The notes under the pieces are model-generated. The model worked only from the letters and a program-made list of their open reading frames with translations, had not been told where the DNA came from and made no database searches. Shown here one piece after another: positions 1 to 7,068 of a DNA stretch of 28,027 nucleotides (positions are counted from its first letter, which is position 1; every line of letters starts with the position of its first letter). The translations under genes and the position numbers were made by a program. Origin of the DNA: an uncultured Cryptobacterium sp. (lineage in GTDB: Bacteria > Actinomycetota > Coriobacteriia > Coriobacteriales > Eggerthellaceae). The stretch is taken from positions 1 through 28,027 of the forward strand of contig USIG01000009.1 in the NCBI GenBank assembly GCA_900554685.1. Reading direction: 5' to 3'.

Positions 1-597
1 CAGGAAGCTGATTCAGCTCGTGCGGAAGCTATGGAACGTTATGGTGGAGAGCAAGTCGAAGTGCTTGTTGCTACAAAAGATATTTTTCCGGGCGAGACGC
101 TTACTTCATCGAATACCACAATGAAAACTTGGCTTTCGGATTTATTGCCAGAAAAATGCATTACCAATTTTGATGAAGTGCGTGGGCTTCAAGTTTCATC
201 TTTGGTTATTGCGGGTGAAGCTATCTCAAGCAAACGTTTTAGCGCTGAAACTACTCCATTAAATATCCCAGAAGGATGTGTTGCGCTTTCGGTTCCAGCG
301 GAGGATGTTCAAGCAGTAGGAGGGGCAATTACTGCGGGAATGCAGGTCGATGTTTATGCCACTGGGTCAGAGACATCGCGGATCGGAGAAGGACTTTTAG
401 TTCTTGCAACCAATGCGGAAAGTGCTGATGGCGGAAAGGCTAATGTTAGCTGGGTAACGCTTGCGGTCCCACTCGAGCAATCTCAAGAATTTGTAACAGC
501 TTCGCAGTCTATGGAAATTTACTTCACGCTTCCTTCTGCCGAGCAGAAACTGGAAAACTCCAACGAATCTCAAAATCCAAGTGAGGCACAGCTATGA
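1..597 (+). CDS. cpaB: CpaB/RcpC-like Tad pilus assembly protein, 5' partial
   Basis: The reading frame is open from base 1 to the TGA at 595-597, so the true start lies upstream; the ATG at 31 is probably internal. The visible part begins with a SAF-like domain (EVLVATKDIFPGETL, then a conserved hydrophobic and Gly pattern to about codon 80). A CpaB/RcpC domain follows (PEGCVALSVPAEDVQAVGG, then a V-D-V-Y strand). Family knowledge: CpaB/RcpC is an exported, membrane-anchored Tad pilus protein; in diderms it works near the secretin, and monoderm homologues are kept without one. The N-terminal membrane anchor expected for the family would be outside the window. It overlaps the next gene by 4 bp (ATGA), which implies translational coupling at the head of the tad operon. 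The assignment is by domain pattern and context; the exact family name is slightly less certain than the locus. Confidence 0.82.
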   Translation, partial: QEADSARAEAMERYGGEQVEVLVATKDIFPGETLTSSNTTMKTWLSDLLPEKCITNFDEVRGLQVSSLVIAGEAISSKRFSAETTPLNIPEGCVALSVPAEDVQAVGGAITAGMQVDVYATGSETSRIGEGLLVLATNAESADGGKANVSWVTLAVPLEQSQEFVTASQSMEIYFTLPSAEQKLENSNESQNPSEAQL

Positions 598-2381
598 ATA
601 CCGTAGTCACAAACAGCATGGCGTACAACAATGCACCCATTAATGCCTTTTCTCATAATAAGACAGCAAATGACGCAGCGCCTTCGAATTTGGCTTCAAA
701 TGACCAAAAGCAAAGCAGCGAGCTTTTAAAGAATCAGGTCGTGTTGTGTCTTGATTCGGAGTCATTGCAGCATCCAGAAGTTATTGGCCTCGCTGATGAA
801 AACCTTACAGCGCAACCATGGCTAACTATATGTTCTGATGCTTTTGAAGCAAGAAGTGAATTAGCTAACAATCGTGCTGGATGTTTAATATGGGTGATTT
901 CGAGTGATTCGATGGAAGGTATAAATCTTGCCGCTGCGCTTAAAGCAGATAGCAATATACAAGGAATGAGTGGGCGAGAAATACGTTACATAACATTTGA
1001 GCAGTCAGGTTCAGTTATTGGTCGCTGCGAGGCAGCGGGAGTAAAGGTTTTACGTGGAAGGCACGAATTTGTTAAGGAATATACTGCAGTAAAACAGCAT
1101 TTCAGAGAACTCTTTCAAACAGGCAATGAATATAGCGGCAGATACAATAATGCTTCTGCGGAGCCTGATAATGATCGCAGCGAACCTGAAAAGCAGAAAT
1201 TACAGGATAAAGCTAAGGGTATAAACGAACATGCCAATAAGAACGAAAATGAATTTAGCACTCTTTCGTCTAAAAGTTCTCACCTTGAAGGGACGGATCA
1301 GTACGTCTCGCAAAACAAGTCTCATCATAAAACGGAGAGTATTCCTAAGAGATCATCTAATAAAAAAAGAACTTCCTCTGTTGGCGATATAGCAAACAAT
1401 CACGAGTTTCTGCAAAATGATTTGCAAGATACGGCTGCATCAAGTGGGGTGTCTTTCTCCCAAGAAGAAACCAAACAAGCATCGATTTCGGATAAAAATT
1501 CCTCTATAAGCTCTCTTGTTATTGACGAACCACTTCTTAATCTTTCTCGTGTGGTGAAGCCACCATCAGATAAAAAAGCGGCATTAACAATAGCGGTCGT
1601 AAGTGGAAGTGGGGGATCTGGAAAAAGCACAATAGCTCTTTGCAGCGCGCTTTCCTATCAGGAATTTGGCTATAAAACGCTTTTACTAGATGCTGATCTA
1701 CAGTTCGGTGATATGGCATATATGCTTGGCAAAGATAGTGCAATATCGATCACTGATCTTGTGGAAGAGCCTAAAAGGATTTCTCAGATTGTGCCCGAAG
1801 AAGGGTTGCCTGCACTGATTGCTTCTCCTGAATACGTAGAGCAGTCAGAACTGGTAATGACTCATATGGCAGAGATTATTGAGTTTGTGAAAAGTTATTT
1901 TGATGTAGTGGTTCTTAACACGGGCTCTTTCTGGACAGAGCAACATGCTCAAATCATCGAATCAGTTGATAAAACATTATTTGTTATAGATCAGCGGCCT
2001 TCATCAGTCCGTGCTTGTTCGCGAGCTCTTGCTCTTTGTGCGAGGTGTGGAATTGCAATACAGCCGTTTTCCTATGCTCTTAATTTTTGTTCAAAACATG
2101 CGCTATTAACCCCACTTGATATTTCTTGTGCGATGCAGGGTATTTCGGTTCGAGAAATAAAAGATGGAGGAAAGGAAGTCGGTGAACTTCTAGGAGCGAG
2201 TTTACCTAAGGAACTTTTTTCAACAAAAAATGCATTCATCCAAAGTGTTCGTGAGCTCTGTGTGTCGTTTTTGCCTGAAGGAGAAAGGGAGCGATTCGAA
2301 CAAGAGATTTCTTCGGAAAAACCTCAACGAAAAACAAATCCCTTCTCGAGTTTGAGAAAGAGGCGAGTGGCATGTCTTTAG
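594..2381 (+). CDS. tadZ: TadZ/CpaE-like pilus localisation ATPase
   Basis: A protein of 595 aa. Residues ~47-170 look like an atypical receiver-type fold (VVLCLDSES near the start, then CLIWVISSDS). Residues ~175-325 are a long polar, Ser/Asn/Lys-rich linker. The C-terminal half is a MinD/ParA-type ATPase: AVVSGSGGSGKST at ~334-346, LLLDADLQFGD as the Walker A' region, then DVVVLNTG. TadZ/CpaE proteins place the Tad machine in the cell and interact with TadA. The Walker A motif keeps the P-loop Lys (K344) but has Ser where MinD/ParA ATPases have the signature Lys (SGGSGKST rather than KGGxGKT), so ATP-dependent dimerisation may be altered. It overlaps cpaB by 4 bp and tadA by 10 bp. Function is from family knowledge; the linker is much longer than usual. 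Confidence 0.85.
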   Translation: MNTVVTNSMAYNNAPINAFSHNKTANDAAPSNLASNDQKQSSELLKNQVVLCLDSESLQHPEVIGLADENLTAQPWLTICSDAFEARSELANNRAGCLIWVISSDSMEGINLAAALKADSNIQGMSGREIRYITFEQSGSVIGRCEAAGVKVLRGRHEFVKEYTAVKQHFRELFQTGNEYSGRYNNASAEPDNDRSEPEKQKLQDKAKGINEHANKNENEFSTLSSKSSHLEGTDQYVSQNKSHHKTESIPKRSSNKKRTSSVGDIANNHEFLQNDLQDTAASSGVSFSQEETKQASISDKNSSISSLVIDEPLLNLSRVVKPPSDKKAALTIAVVSGSGGSGKSTIALCSALSYQEFGYKTLLLDADLQFGDMAYMLGKDSAISITDLVEEPKRISQIVPEEGLPALIASPEYVEQSELVMTHMAEIIEFVKSYFDVVVLNTGSFWTEQHAQIIESVDKTLFVIDQRPSSVRACSRALALCARCGIAIQPFSYALNFCSKHALLTPLDISCAMQGISVREIKDGGKEVGELLGASLPKELFSTKNAFIQSVRELCVSFLPEGERERFEQEISSEKPQRKTNPFSSLRKRRVACL

Positions 2382-3694
2382 TGCAAAGGGCAAGTTGTGC
2401 AGGACAGCCTGTACTGGTAGCTCATAACGAAGGACTGGTGCAGGTATTAGAGGTGTTACGCAGTCATGTATCAGAAATAATTCCTGCTGTAGAGGCGGCT
2501 CGTCTTATTGCGCGTAATCCAAATCAGGCACGAAGTGAACTACGGCTAGCATGCGAACAGGTGCTCCGTGAAGAGCCCTGGTTGATTAAAAAGCCCTTTA
2601 CCTCGGATGATTTGATTGATCGTTATCTAGATGAAGTATTTGGTCTTGGCCCTTTAGAAGAGATGCTTGCTGATGAGACTATTGCCGAAATAATGGTGAA
2701 TGGCTCTAATTCTCTCTATTTCGAACGTGAGGGAAAGTTAGAGTTGGCTCCCCATCCTTTTGGGGATGATGCGCAGGTTTATGCGCTCATAGATCGTATT
2801 ATTGGTCCTTTGGGTAGAAGAATTGATGAATCTTCTCCTATGGTCAATGCGCGTTTATCACAAGGTCATCGTGTCAATGCTATTATTCCACCTCTTGCGA
2901 TTGACGGACCTGTAGTTACGATAAGAAAATTTCGATCACATGCTTTTTCGTTATCAGAAATGCGGGAATTAGGTTCTTTCGATGAAGCAATTGAACAGTT
3001 TCTCACATGGGCAGTATTGAGGCGGTGCAACATTGCGGTTTCTGGTGGAACGGGTAGTGGAAAGACAACCCTACTAAATGCTCTATCGGCGGTGATTCCT
3101 TTTTCTGAGCGAATTATCACGATAGAAGATTCTGCAGAGCTACGTTTTCACGAGCATCCTCATGTGGTTCGTTTGGAGGCGCGACCCCAAAGTGCAGAAG
3201 GGGTAGGAGAAGTAAGCATTCGCGATTTGGTAGTGAATTCTTTGCGAATGCGTCCGGATCGAATCGTGGTTGGTGAATGTCGTGGAGCTGAGGCGCTCGA
3301 TATGCTGCAGGCGATGTCTACAGGCCACGATGGATCGCTTACCACCCTCCATGCAAATTCTCCGCAAGAGGCGGTGTCGCGATTGGCGACTATGGTTCGT
3401 TATGGAGCCGAATTGCCTGTTTCAGTTATTGAGGCACAGATAGCAACTGCAATTGATGTGGTTGTTCAGACAACGCGTTATCCGGACGGATCAAGGGGAA
3501 TTTGTGAAATAGCAGGTTATGTATGGAACGAAGAGAAAGCTCGTTGCCTTGTTGAGCACTACTTTGTTCGGGATTTAGTTACCGGAAAATCTGAATGGTT
3601 GAATTTTCCTCCTTGGTTAGATGACTTGCCTTATTTAAAAATCGCAGCACATGAGGAGGTGGATCAATGGAAGCGCACTCAGTGTTTCTCCTAG
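2372..3694 (+). CDS. tadA: TadA/CpaF secretion ATPase
   Basis: A protein of 440 aa, a usual length for CpaF/TadA. This cytoplasmic hexameric ATPase of the type II/IV secretion superfamily drives Flp pilus extrusion. The N-terminal domain (to ~200) has GPLEEMLADETIAEIMVNG, typical of the family. Walker A is GGTGSGKT at 225-232. An Asp box follows at ITIEDSAEL, Walker B lies around RIVVGECRGAEALDML, and the His box is TGHDGSLTTLHAN. All catalytic motifs look intact. The ATG at 2372 lies inside the end of tadZ (10-bp overlap), so translation is probably coupled. The downstream tadB start lies inside the last 28 bp of this gene. Confidence 0.96.
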   Translation: MSLVQRASCAGQPVLVAHNEGLVQVLEVLRSHVSEIIPAVEAARLIARNPNQARSELRLACEQVLREEPWLIKKPFTSDDLIDRYLDEVFGLGPLEEMLADETIAEIMVNGSNSLYFEREGKLELAPHPFGDDAQVYALIDRIIGPLGRRIDESSPMVNARLSQGHRVNAIIPPLAIDGPVVTIRKFRSHAFSLSEMRELGSFDEAIEQFLTWAVLRRCNIAVSGGTGSGKTTLLNALSAVIPFSERIITIEDSAELRFHEHPHVVRLEARPQSAEGVGEVSIRDLVVNSLRMRPDRIVVGECRGAEALDMLQAMSTGHDGSLTTLHANSPQEAVSRLATMVRYGAELPVSVIEAQIATAIDVVVQTTRYPDGSRGICEIAGYVWNEEKARCLVEHYFVRDLVTGKSEWLNFPPWLDDLPYLKIAAHEEVDQWKRTQCFS

Positions 3695-4650
3695 GAGCTG
3701 TAATTTGTGCTGGGGTAGGCGGTTTTCTTATTGCTTTAGCAATAGCAAAATCTCTCATGCAGTCTTTTCGGAGCCAAAAAATCCAAAATAGATCTGGAAT
3801 AGAGGGATCTGTTTTTACTTCATTTTTAAGACACGGCATTTCATTTTTACGAACACCTTCACGACTGCTTTTATCGATTCCTTTCTTTGAGCGGTATGGC
3901 AAAAATGTTGAAATTGCTTTTTCAGGAAAGCTGGAAAAGCAGGGAGTGATTTCGGCAGAAGCTTTTATTTCTCTTTTATTGGCAGTGACGTTAGCAGTCT
4001 TTGTTTTAAGCATGTTGGTATCAGGGTCGTTGGTCTGCGGTATAGCTCTTAGTGTTTGTGTTTGGCTTGCTGTGGGGCTCTGGACGGGGCATCAGTGTGA
4101 TTTGCGACGTGAACAGTTACGTGAGGCAATTCCTGAAGCTTTGCAGTCTATGAAGGCATGCTTTCAGGTTGGTTACACTCTTGCGCAAACTGTGCGAGAG
4201 GTGAGAAAGAGCACTTCGGGTCCCTTGAGCGAGCTTTTTCGCGAGGTGGAAGGAGTGCTTGAAACGGGTGGAAACACCGAAGATGCTCTTTCGGTCTTTA
4301 AGAAAAAAGCGGATGAACCCGAGCTTGTTTTTCTTGCTACAGCATTAGAAATTCAGCACAAAACCGGCAGTAGTATGCAGCAGGTTCTTGAAATAACGCG
4401 CCAATCAGTTTCTGACGAAATAGAGCTAAAACGCACCCTTAAAACTCAAACAGCGCAAGCAAAGCTCTCTGCTCAAATTGTTACCATAATGCCTTTTGCT
4501 CTGATTGGGCTATTCTCACTTGTTTCGCCAGGATTTTTGGATCCCTTCTTCGAGAGTGTGATTGGTGTTGTGCTTTTGGTAGTGGCGCTAAGCATGCAGC
4601 TGCTAGGAGTGATGCTTGTCAGGCGTTTACTTAAAGTCGAGGTGGCGTAA
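3667..4650 (+). CDS. tadB: TadB inner-membrane platform protein
   Basis: A protein of 327 aa. There is a hydrophobic N-terminal segment (~5-25) and a hydrophobic pair at ~100-140. The T2SSF (GspF-type) domain runs from ~155 to ~275 (LREAIPEALQSMKACFQVGYTL, with ALEIQHKTGSSMQQVLE). Two C-terminal membrane segments follow at ~275-320. TadB and TadC form the membrane platform on which TadA works. The start at 3667 has a strong GAGGAGG ribosome site at about -12 and overlaps tadA by 28 bp. tadC starts on the next base after the stop. The region around 3760-4000 is AT-richer than its neighbours but the frame is unbroken. Confidence 0.93.
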   Translation: MEAHSVFLLGAVICAGVGGFLIALAIAKSLMQSFRSQKIQNRSGIEGSVFTSFLRHGISFLRTPSRLLLSIPFFERYGKNVEIAFSGKLEKQGVISAEAFISLLLAVTLAVFVLSMLVSGSLVCGIALSVCVWLAVGLWTGHQCDLRREQLREAIPEALQSMKACFQVGYTLAQTVREVRKSTSGPLSELFREVEGVLETGGNTEDALSVFKKKADEPELVFLATALEIQHKTGSSMQQVLEITRQSVSDEIELKRTLKTQTAQAKLSAQIVTIMPFALIGLFSLVSPGFLDPFFESVIGVVLLVVALSMQLLGVMLVRRLLKVEVA

Positions 4651-5589
4651 ATGGCGGAAACATTAGGAATTACTGCGACAATTTGCGCGTTCTTTTCGGG
4701 AAGTATTCTTGGCGGTGCGTTGTTTAATCATTATCGATCAGCTCGTCTTAAGGCCTCAATGAAGGCATTGCTGGGATCATCATCGATAGTGGATGCCTTG
4801 TCTATATCTTTAGAATCTCAAGGCATTGGACGTCGTGTTCTTATTTACGCTATTGAGCTCAGCAGGCGGGAGGATACGCTTGCTAATCCCTTAAGTCCGC
4901 TTTTGGTATCTAACTGGCAATCTTCCAAGGTGCAAATTGAACGGGCAGGTTTGGAGAATTTTATTTCCCGAAGCGGGATGGTAGCAACAAAACTGAGGCT
5001 TTCTCTTATCGGGGGAGCATCAGGGGCTCTTATAGGGGTGTTTTTCTCTACGTTGTTAGCAGTTGTGGGATTGGTACTAGGAGGCTTATGGGGACTGACA
5101 TGTTTATCTCGCGCATTGAAGCAAGAAGCTCAAAGTAGATCATTTGTTGCTGAAAAGCATTTATCACAAATGATTGAAATAGTGATCTTGGGATTAAAAA
5201 GTGGAATGACTTTTGATAGAGCTCTCGGCCTGTTTTATCGCAATTTTGAAGGAGCCCTGAGTACTTCATTGGCTTTAGCCCAAAGTCAATGGACGCATGG
5301 GTTTATTGAGCGAAGCGAAGGGCTTCGCATGGTAGCGCGGTCATATGATTCGGCACTGTTTGAACGTCTAGCGGAAAACATTATCCGTTCTTTAAGGTTT
5401 GGAACGTCACTTGCTGCAAATCTTAGCCTATTGGCTAGTGAAGCACGTGCTGTAAGAAAAGCAAAACTTGAGGAAAAAGTTGCTAAAGCTCCTGTAAAAA
5501 TGCTTTTGCCAGTTGGGACGCTGATTCTTCCAGCAATGCTCATCTTAATTATGGGACCCATTATGCTCGATTTGATGCAGGGATTTTAG
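4651..5589 (+). CDS. tadC: TadC inner-membrane platform protein
   Basis: A protein of 312 aa. There is a membrane segment at ~5-25, a hydrophobic Gly-rich pair at ~115-150 (LIGGASGALIGVFFSTLLAVVG), and a T2SSF domain at ~165-280 (SQMIEIVILGLKSGMTFDRAL, then SLRFGTSLAANLSLLASEAR). The C-terminal membrane segment is LPVGTLILPAMLILIMGPIM. It pairs with TadB as the second platform subunit. The ATG follows the tadB stop with no spacer, so the two are almost surely co-translated. It is followed by a 94-bp gap before the pilin gene, the first real break in this operon. Confidence 0.92.
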   Translation: MAETLGITATICAFFSGSILGGALFNHYRSARLKASMKALLGSSSIVDALSISLESQGIGRRVLIYAIELSRREDTLANPLSPLLVSNWQSSKVQIERAGLENFISRSGMVATKLRLSLIGGASGALIGVFFSTLLAVVGLVLGGLWGLTCLSRALKQEAQSRSFVAEKHLSQMIEIVILGLKSGMTFDRALGLFYRNFEGALSTSLALAQSQWTHGFIERSEGLRMVARSYDSALFERLAENIIRSLRFGTSLAANLSLLASEARAVRKAKLEEKVAKAPVKMLLPVGTLILPAMLILIMGPIMLDLMQGF

Positions 5590-5683
5590 AGGGAATTGTT
5601 TGAGAGGCGAAGAAACACTTTATCTGTTGTGATCTTGCTCGGATAGAAATAGATACCTGTGCTTAGGAGAAAAGAGGTGCACT
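5590..5683 (+). promoter_or_regulatory. tadC-flp spacer, possible pilin promoter
   Basis: This 94-bp gap is the only one between tad core genes. It may allow separate, higher expression of the major pilin. The best promoter-like pair I can point to is TTGTGA (5627-5632), 17 bp, then TAGATA (5650-5655), which is a poor match. A clear ribosome site (TTAGGAGAAAAGAGG) precedes the ATG at 5684. No terminator hairpin is visible. Confidence 0.25.
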
Positions 5684-6010
5684 ATGAGCAAAAGGAAAAG
5701 ATTTGGCGCTCAATATAACAAAGAGGTATCGCTTAAGGAGCCTTCATTGAGGGCGCCCTGCAAGGTAGCTGACGGGATGTGGAAACCATCTTTATTGGAG
5801 AGGCTTGTTGCCAAAGTAAAGAGTGAGTCGATGGTGGGCATGGTGTGGCGATGCAGAAAGGAAATGCGTGCCTCATCAGGTCAGGGAACGACCGAGTATG
5901 CCATCCTCGTGGGAGTACTTGTGGTTATCGCTATTCTTGCCATTACGGTCTTTCGTCCTAAGTTGCAAGAGTTGTGGGATGCAATCGCGTCGGGAATTAA
6001 TAGTCTTTAG
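5684..6010 (+). CDS. flp: Flp-type prepilin with long leader
   Basis: A protein of 108 aa. It ends in a classical Flp pilin: SSG, then QGTTEYAILVGVLVVIAILA. Cleavage is predicted after G66, leaving Gln at +1 and Glu-Tyr at +5/+6. The mature product is about 42 aa, a normal Flp size, with one long hydrophobic helix. The leader is 66 aa and strongly basic, whereas Flp leaders are usually much shorter. The start is supported by AGGAGAAAAGAGG just upstream; the internal Met codons (50, 53, 61) have no comparable ribosome site. It lies after tadC and before a second pilin of the same design. It is probably the major pilus subunit, processed by a TadV/CpaA-type peptidase outside this window. Confidence 0.88.
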   Translation: MSKRKRFGAQYNKEVSLKEPSLRAPCKVADGMWKPSLLERLVAKVKSESMVGMVWRCRKEMRASSGQGTTEYAILVGVLVVIAILAITVFRPKLQELWDAIASGINSL

Positions 6011-6032
6011 CGATTTGAACCGAGGGTCTTAC

Positions 6033-6410
6033 ATGAAACTGCGCCGAAAGAAAAACCATCTAGTTGCTTACCGCAAACCTGCGTTTTCAAATGATGATGC
6101 ATTGATGGGTAAGAATGGTTTCGATCGCGGTTTTCTTCGAAAGCTAAGCAATTATTTTCGAGGCCTCATGAGTTTGCATAAGACCCAAGATAAAAGATTC
6201 AGAAGACCTGTGAGAACGGAAGCGGATATAGGGCAATCGATGGTTGAATATGCCGTTATCTTAGCTGGTTTTCTCGCATTAATTATGGGTATGGGAGCGT
6301 TGTGGCATCTTTTTGACACAGGTCTTGTGGTGGAACATGCACTTCAATCTGCTTCTCATCATTTGCAAGATGTCGCACAAGGAGCTTGGCTGGATGTGTT
6401 TTTGCCTTGA
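6033..6410 (+). CDS. second Flp/TadE-type prepilin with long leader
   Basis: A protein of 125 aa. The frame is open further upstream, but the ATG at 6033 is preferred because CGAGGG lies 7 bp before it and earlier codons overlap the previous pilin out of frame. The prepilin motif is IG, then QSMVEYAVILAGFLALIMG: cleavage after G67, Glu at +5. The leader (67 aa, Arg/Lys-rich) is almost the same length as that of the preceding pilin (66 aa), although the sequences differ. The mature part (~58 aa) has the hydrophobic helix plus a short tail (HALQSASHHLQDVAQGAW). It is likely a minor pilin or second Flp subunit. Confidence 0.8.
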   Translation: MKLRRKKNHLVAYRKPAFSNDDALMGKNGFDRGFLRKLSNYFRGLMSLHKTQDKRFRRPVRTEADIGQSMVEYAVILAGFLALIMGMGALWHLFDTGLVVEHALQSASHHLQDVAQGAWLDVFLP

Positions 6411-6425
6411 GCTATTTAAGGAGAG

Positions 6426-6530
6426 ATGGACAGGACAATTGAGGCAGTTGCGTTCGGTTTACTTAATTTATACGCATTAAAGAGTGAAAACTTTAGTGCT
6501 TTTGCGCAAGGAATGAATGTAGGGCGGTGA
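6426..6530 (+). CDS. possible 34-aa small ORF in tad locus
   Basis: In the 126-bp gap after the second pilin there is an ORF from ATG 6426 to TGA 6530. It starts MDRTIEAVAFGLLNLYALK. AAGGAG lies directly upstream, but only 2 bp from the ATG, which is close for efficient initiation. I do not recognise the peptide. The case for it is the ribosome-site-like sequence, the filled gap and the lack of another explanation. The case against it is its length and lack of homology visible by eye. Confidence 0.3.
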   Translation: MDRTIEAVAFGLLNLYALKSENFSAFAQGMNVGR

Positions 6531-6536
6531 AAAGAC

Positions 6537-7067
6537 ATGGGGAGATTATCTGAGAGCGCTGAAAAGGGACAGGCAGCAGTGGAGTGTGCCTTTCTCATCC
6601 CTGTTACTCTTTTGCTGCTTATGCTTCTAATTCAGCCGGGCATTATCTTGTATAACCATATGGTGATGAAAGCTGCGGCAAGCGAAGGATGCCGTCTTAT
6701 TGCAACAAAAAATGATACTTCTGCAGATGAATCGTCTTATGAGAATGCAATACGGCGGCATCTAGGCTCTATTCCGCAGCAAGAAAACTTTCACATTCAT
6801 CAGTCTGGTTGCTCTTGGGTGATTACGCTTGAGGGAAATGAGCAAAGTGGATTTGCGAAGGTTTCAATTGAAAACCAATTAAAGCTTCTACCCTTTTTCG
6901 ATTTCGCTGCTCAAGCTCTTGGTCTTACTAATTCTTCAGGAAATTTTGTTCAGCGTGTTGAGGCGCAACGCGAGACGTATAGCGCTTGGGTCAAAAACAA
7001 CGAAGATGGTATGAATCCTCAAGATTGGGTCCATCGTGATGATGGGCTTCTGGAGGGGGATAGCTGA
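6537..7067 (+). CDS. tadE: TadE-like pseudopilin
   Basis: A protein of 176 aa. It has a short leader ending at G11, then QAAVECAFLIPVTLLLLMLL: the class III prepilin signature with Glu at +5 and a long hydrophobic helix. The mature domain of ~160 aa is extracytoplasmic (KAAASEGCRLIATKND, then VITLEGNEQSGFAKVSIEN), as in TadE-type minor pseudopilins. TadE-like proteins are processed by the same peptidase as Flp and are needed for pilus biogenesis. The ribosome site is weak (GGCGGTGAAAAG). The stop is separated by a single base from the preferred start of the following gene. Confidence 0.82.
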   Translation: MGRLSESAEKGQAAVECAFLIPVTLLLLMLLIQPGIILYNHMVMKAAASEGCRLIATKNDTSADESSYENAIRRHLGSIPQQENFHIHQSGCSWVITLEGNEQSGFAKVSIENQLKLLPFFDFAAQALGLTNSSGNFVQRVEAQRETYSAWVKNNEDGMNPQDWVHRDDGLLEGDS

Positions 7068-7068
7068 T

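Noticed and set aside
5823..6032. N-terminal extension of the second pilin upstream of 6033
   Set aside because: It would overlap the first pilin out of frame; the ATG at 6033 has its own ribosome site and gives a protein with prepilin logic.
7036..7068. GTG start for the TadG-like protein
   Set aside because: It overlaps the end of tadE, and the strong GGAGGGGG site is placed for the ATG at 7069.
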